Positions 4,845 through 5,057 of a DNA stretch of 5,057 bases are shown here, piece after piece (position 1 is the first letter of the stretch; every line of letters starts with the position of its first letter). Made by a program: the position numbers and the translations under genes. The stretch is from Chromatiales bacterium (GTDB lineage Bacteria > Pseudomonadota > Gammaproteobacteria > UBA6429 > Thiohalophilaceae). The stretch covers positions 1-5,057 of the forward strand of contig JALXDW010000313.1 in NCBI GenBank assembly GCA_027070385.1, given 5' to 3'. Below the pieces are notes generated by a model. It was not told where the DNA came from. It saw nothing but the letters and a program-made list of their open reading frames with translations, and did no database searches.

Positions 4845-5057
4845 CGACAAACATGCTAGATACTGATTCTTCCTGACTAATCCGTCTCATCGTCTCCGCC
4901 AACATCTCTGCAATACTCAGTTGACGAATCTTGCCACTGGCCTGCGCAGCTTCACTTAGCGGAATACTGTTTGTTACAACTATCTCATCAAGTGCGGATG
5001 ATTCAATATTTTCTATTGCACGCCCCGAAAATACCGGGTGTGTGCAATAGGCAACAA
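4840..5057 (-). CDS. prs: Ribose-phosphate pyrophosphokinase (PRPP synthase), C-terminal part
   Basis: The enzyme makes PRPP from ribose 5-phosphate and ATP, the precursor of nucleotides, histidine, tryptophan and NAD. Only the last 71 residues are in the window; the upstream part lies beyond 5057. The segment [18 protein letters not shown] is characteristic, and the protein ends [21 protein letters not shown], split here as [10 protein letters not shown] and [11 protein letters not shown], aligning end to end with E. coli Prs (RRISNEESISAMFEH). The C-terminus is therefore of normal length. The TGA stop (4842-4840) lies within the terminal repeat of the palindromic element. The next gene, rplY, begins 252 bp downstream, a larger gap than in the rest of the operon, caused by the element and the leader. 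The order prs-rplY-pth-ychF is the usual one in gammaproteobacteria. Confidence 0.95.
   Translation of the reverse strand, partial: VAYCTHPVFSGRAIENIESSALDEIVVTNSIPLSEAAQASGKIRQLSIAEMLAETMRRISQEESVSSMFVD

Overview
The window looks like chromosomal DNA from an AT-rich gammaproteobacterium. The main reason is the minus-strand run prs-rplY-pth-ychF, an order known from Pseudomonas and other gammaproteobacteria. The encoded proteins match that group closely, including a long CTC-type L25 and a 363-residue YchF. I cannot name the genus.

Layout: (1) 1-987, minus strand: the N-terminal 329 residues of a DASS/SLC13-type anion transporter whose 3' end lies outside the window. (2) 988-1181: a divergent intergenic region with several inverted repeats and one near-perfect direct repeat. 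(3) 1182-1886, plus: a CRP/FNR-family regulator. (4) 1910-2191, plus: an unrecognised small two-helix membrane protein, probably cotranscribed with the regulator. (5) 2197-3288, minus: ychF, convergent with the small gene and separated from it by 5 bp. (6) 3324-3899: pth. (7) 3937-4587: rplY. (8) 4588-4717: an rplY leader with several small, partly exclusive hairpins. (9) 4718-4844: a 127-bp imperfect palindrome with 20-bp terminal inverted repeats, resembling a MITE. (10) 4840-5055: the C-terminal 71 residues of prs, whose stop codon lies inside the palindrome's terminal repeat.

The left half reads as a transporter and its likely regulator. A perfect 16-bp palindrome between them has exact CRP-site geometry and one symmetric base change from the E. 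coli CRP consensus. The change is at the base pair read by CRP Glu181/Arg185, and both residues are replaced in this regulator (Gln194, Ser198). The site lies about 63 bp upstream of the inferred transporter start and about where the regulator's own -35 would be. This suggests activation of the transporter together with autoregulation.

The right half is a housekeeping operon for PRPP synthesis (prs), 5S rRNA binding (rplY), peptidyl-tRNA recycling (pth) and a ribosome-associated ATPase (ychF). Its oddity is the palindromic element wedged between prs and rplY. I see no CRISPR array, defence system, complete transposase gene or RNA gene. The best candidates for something undescribed are the matched regulator-site pair, the transporter's altered ion-site motif, the prs-rplY palindrome and the rplY leader.
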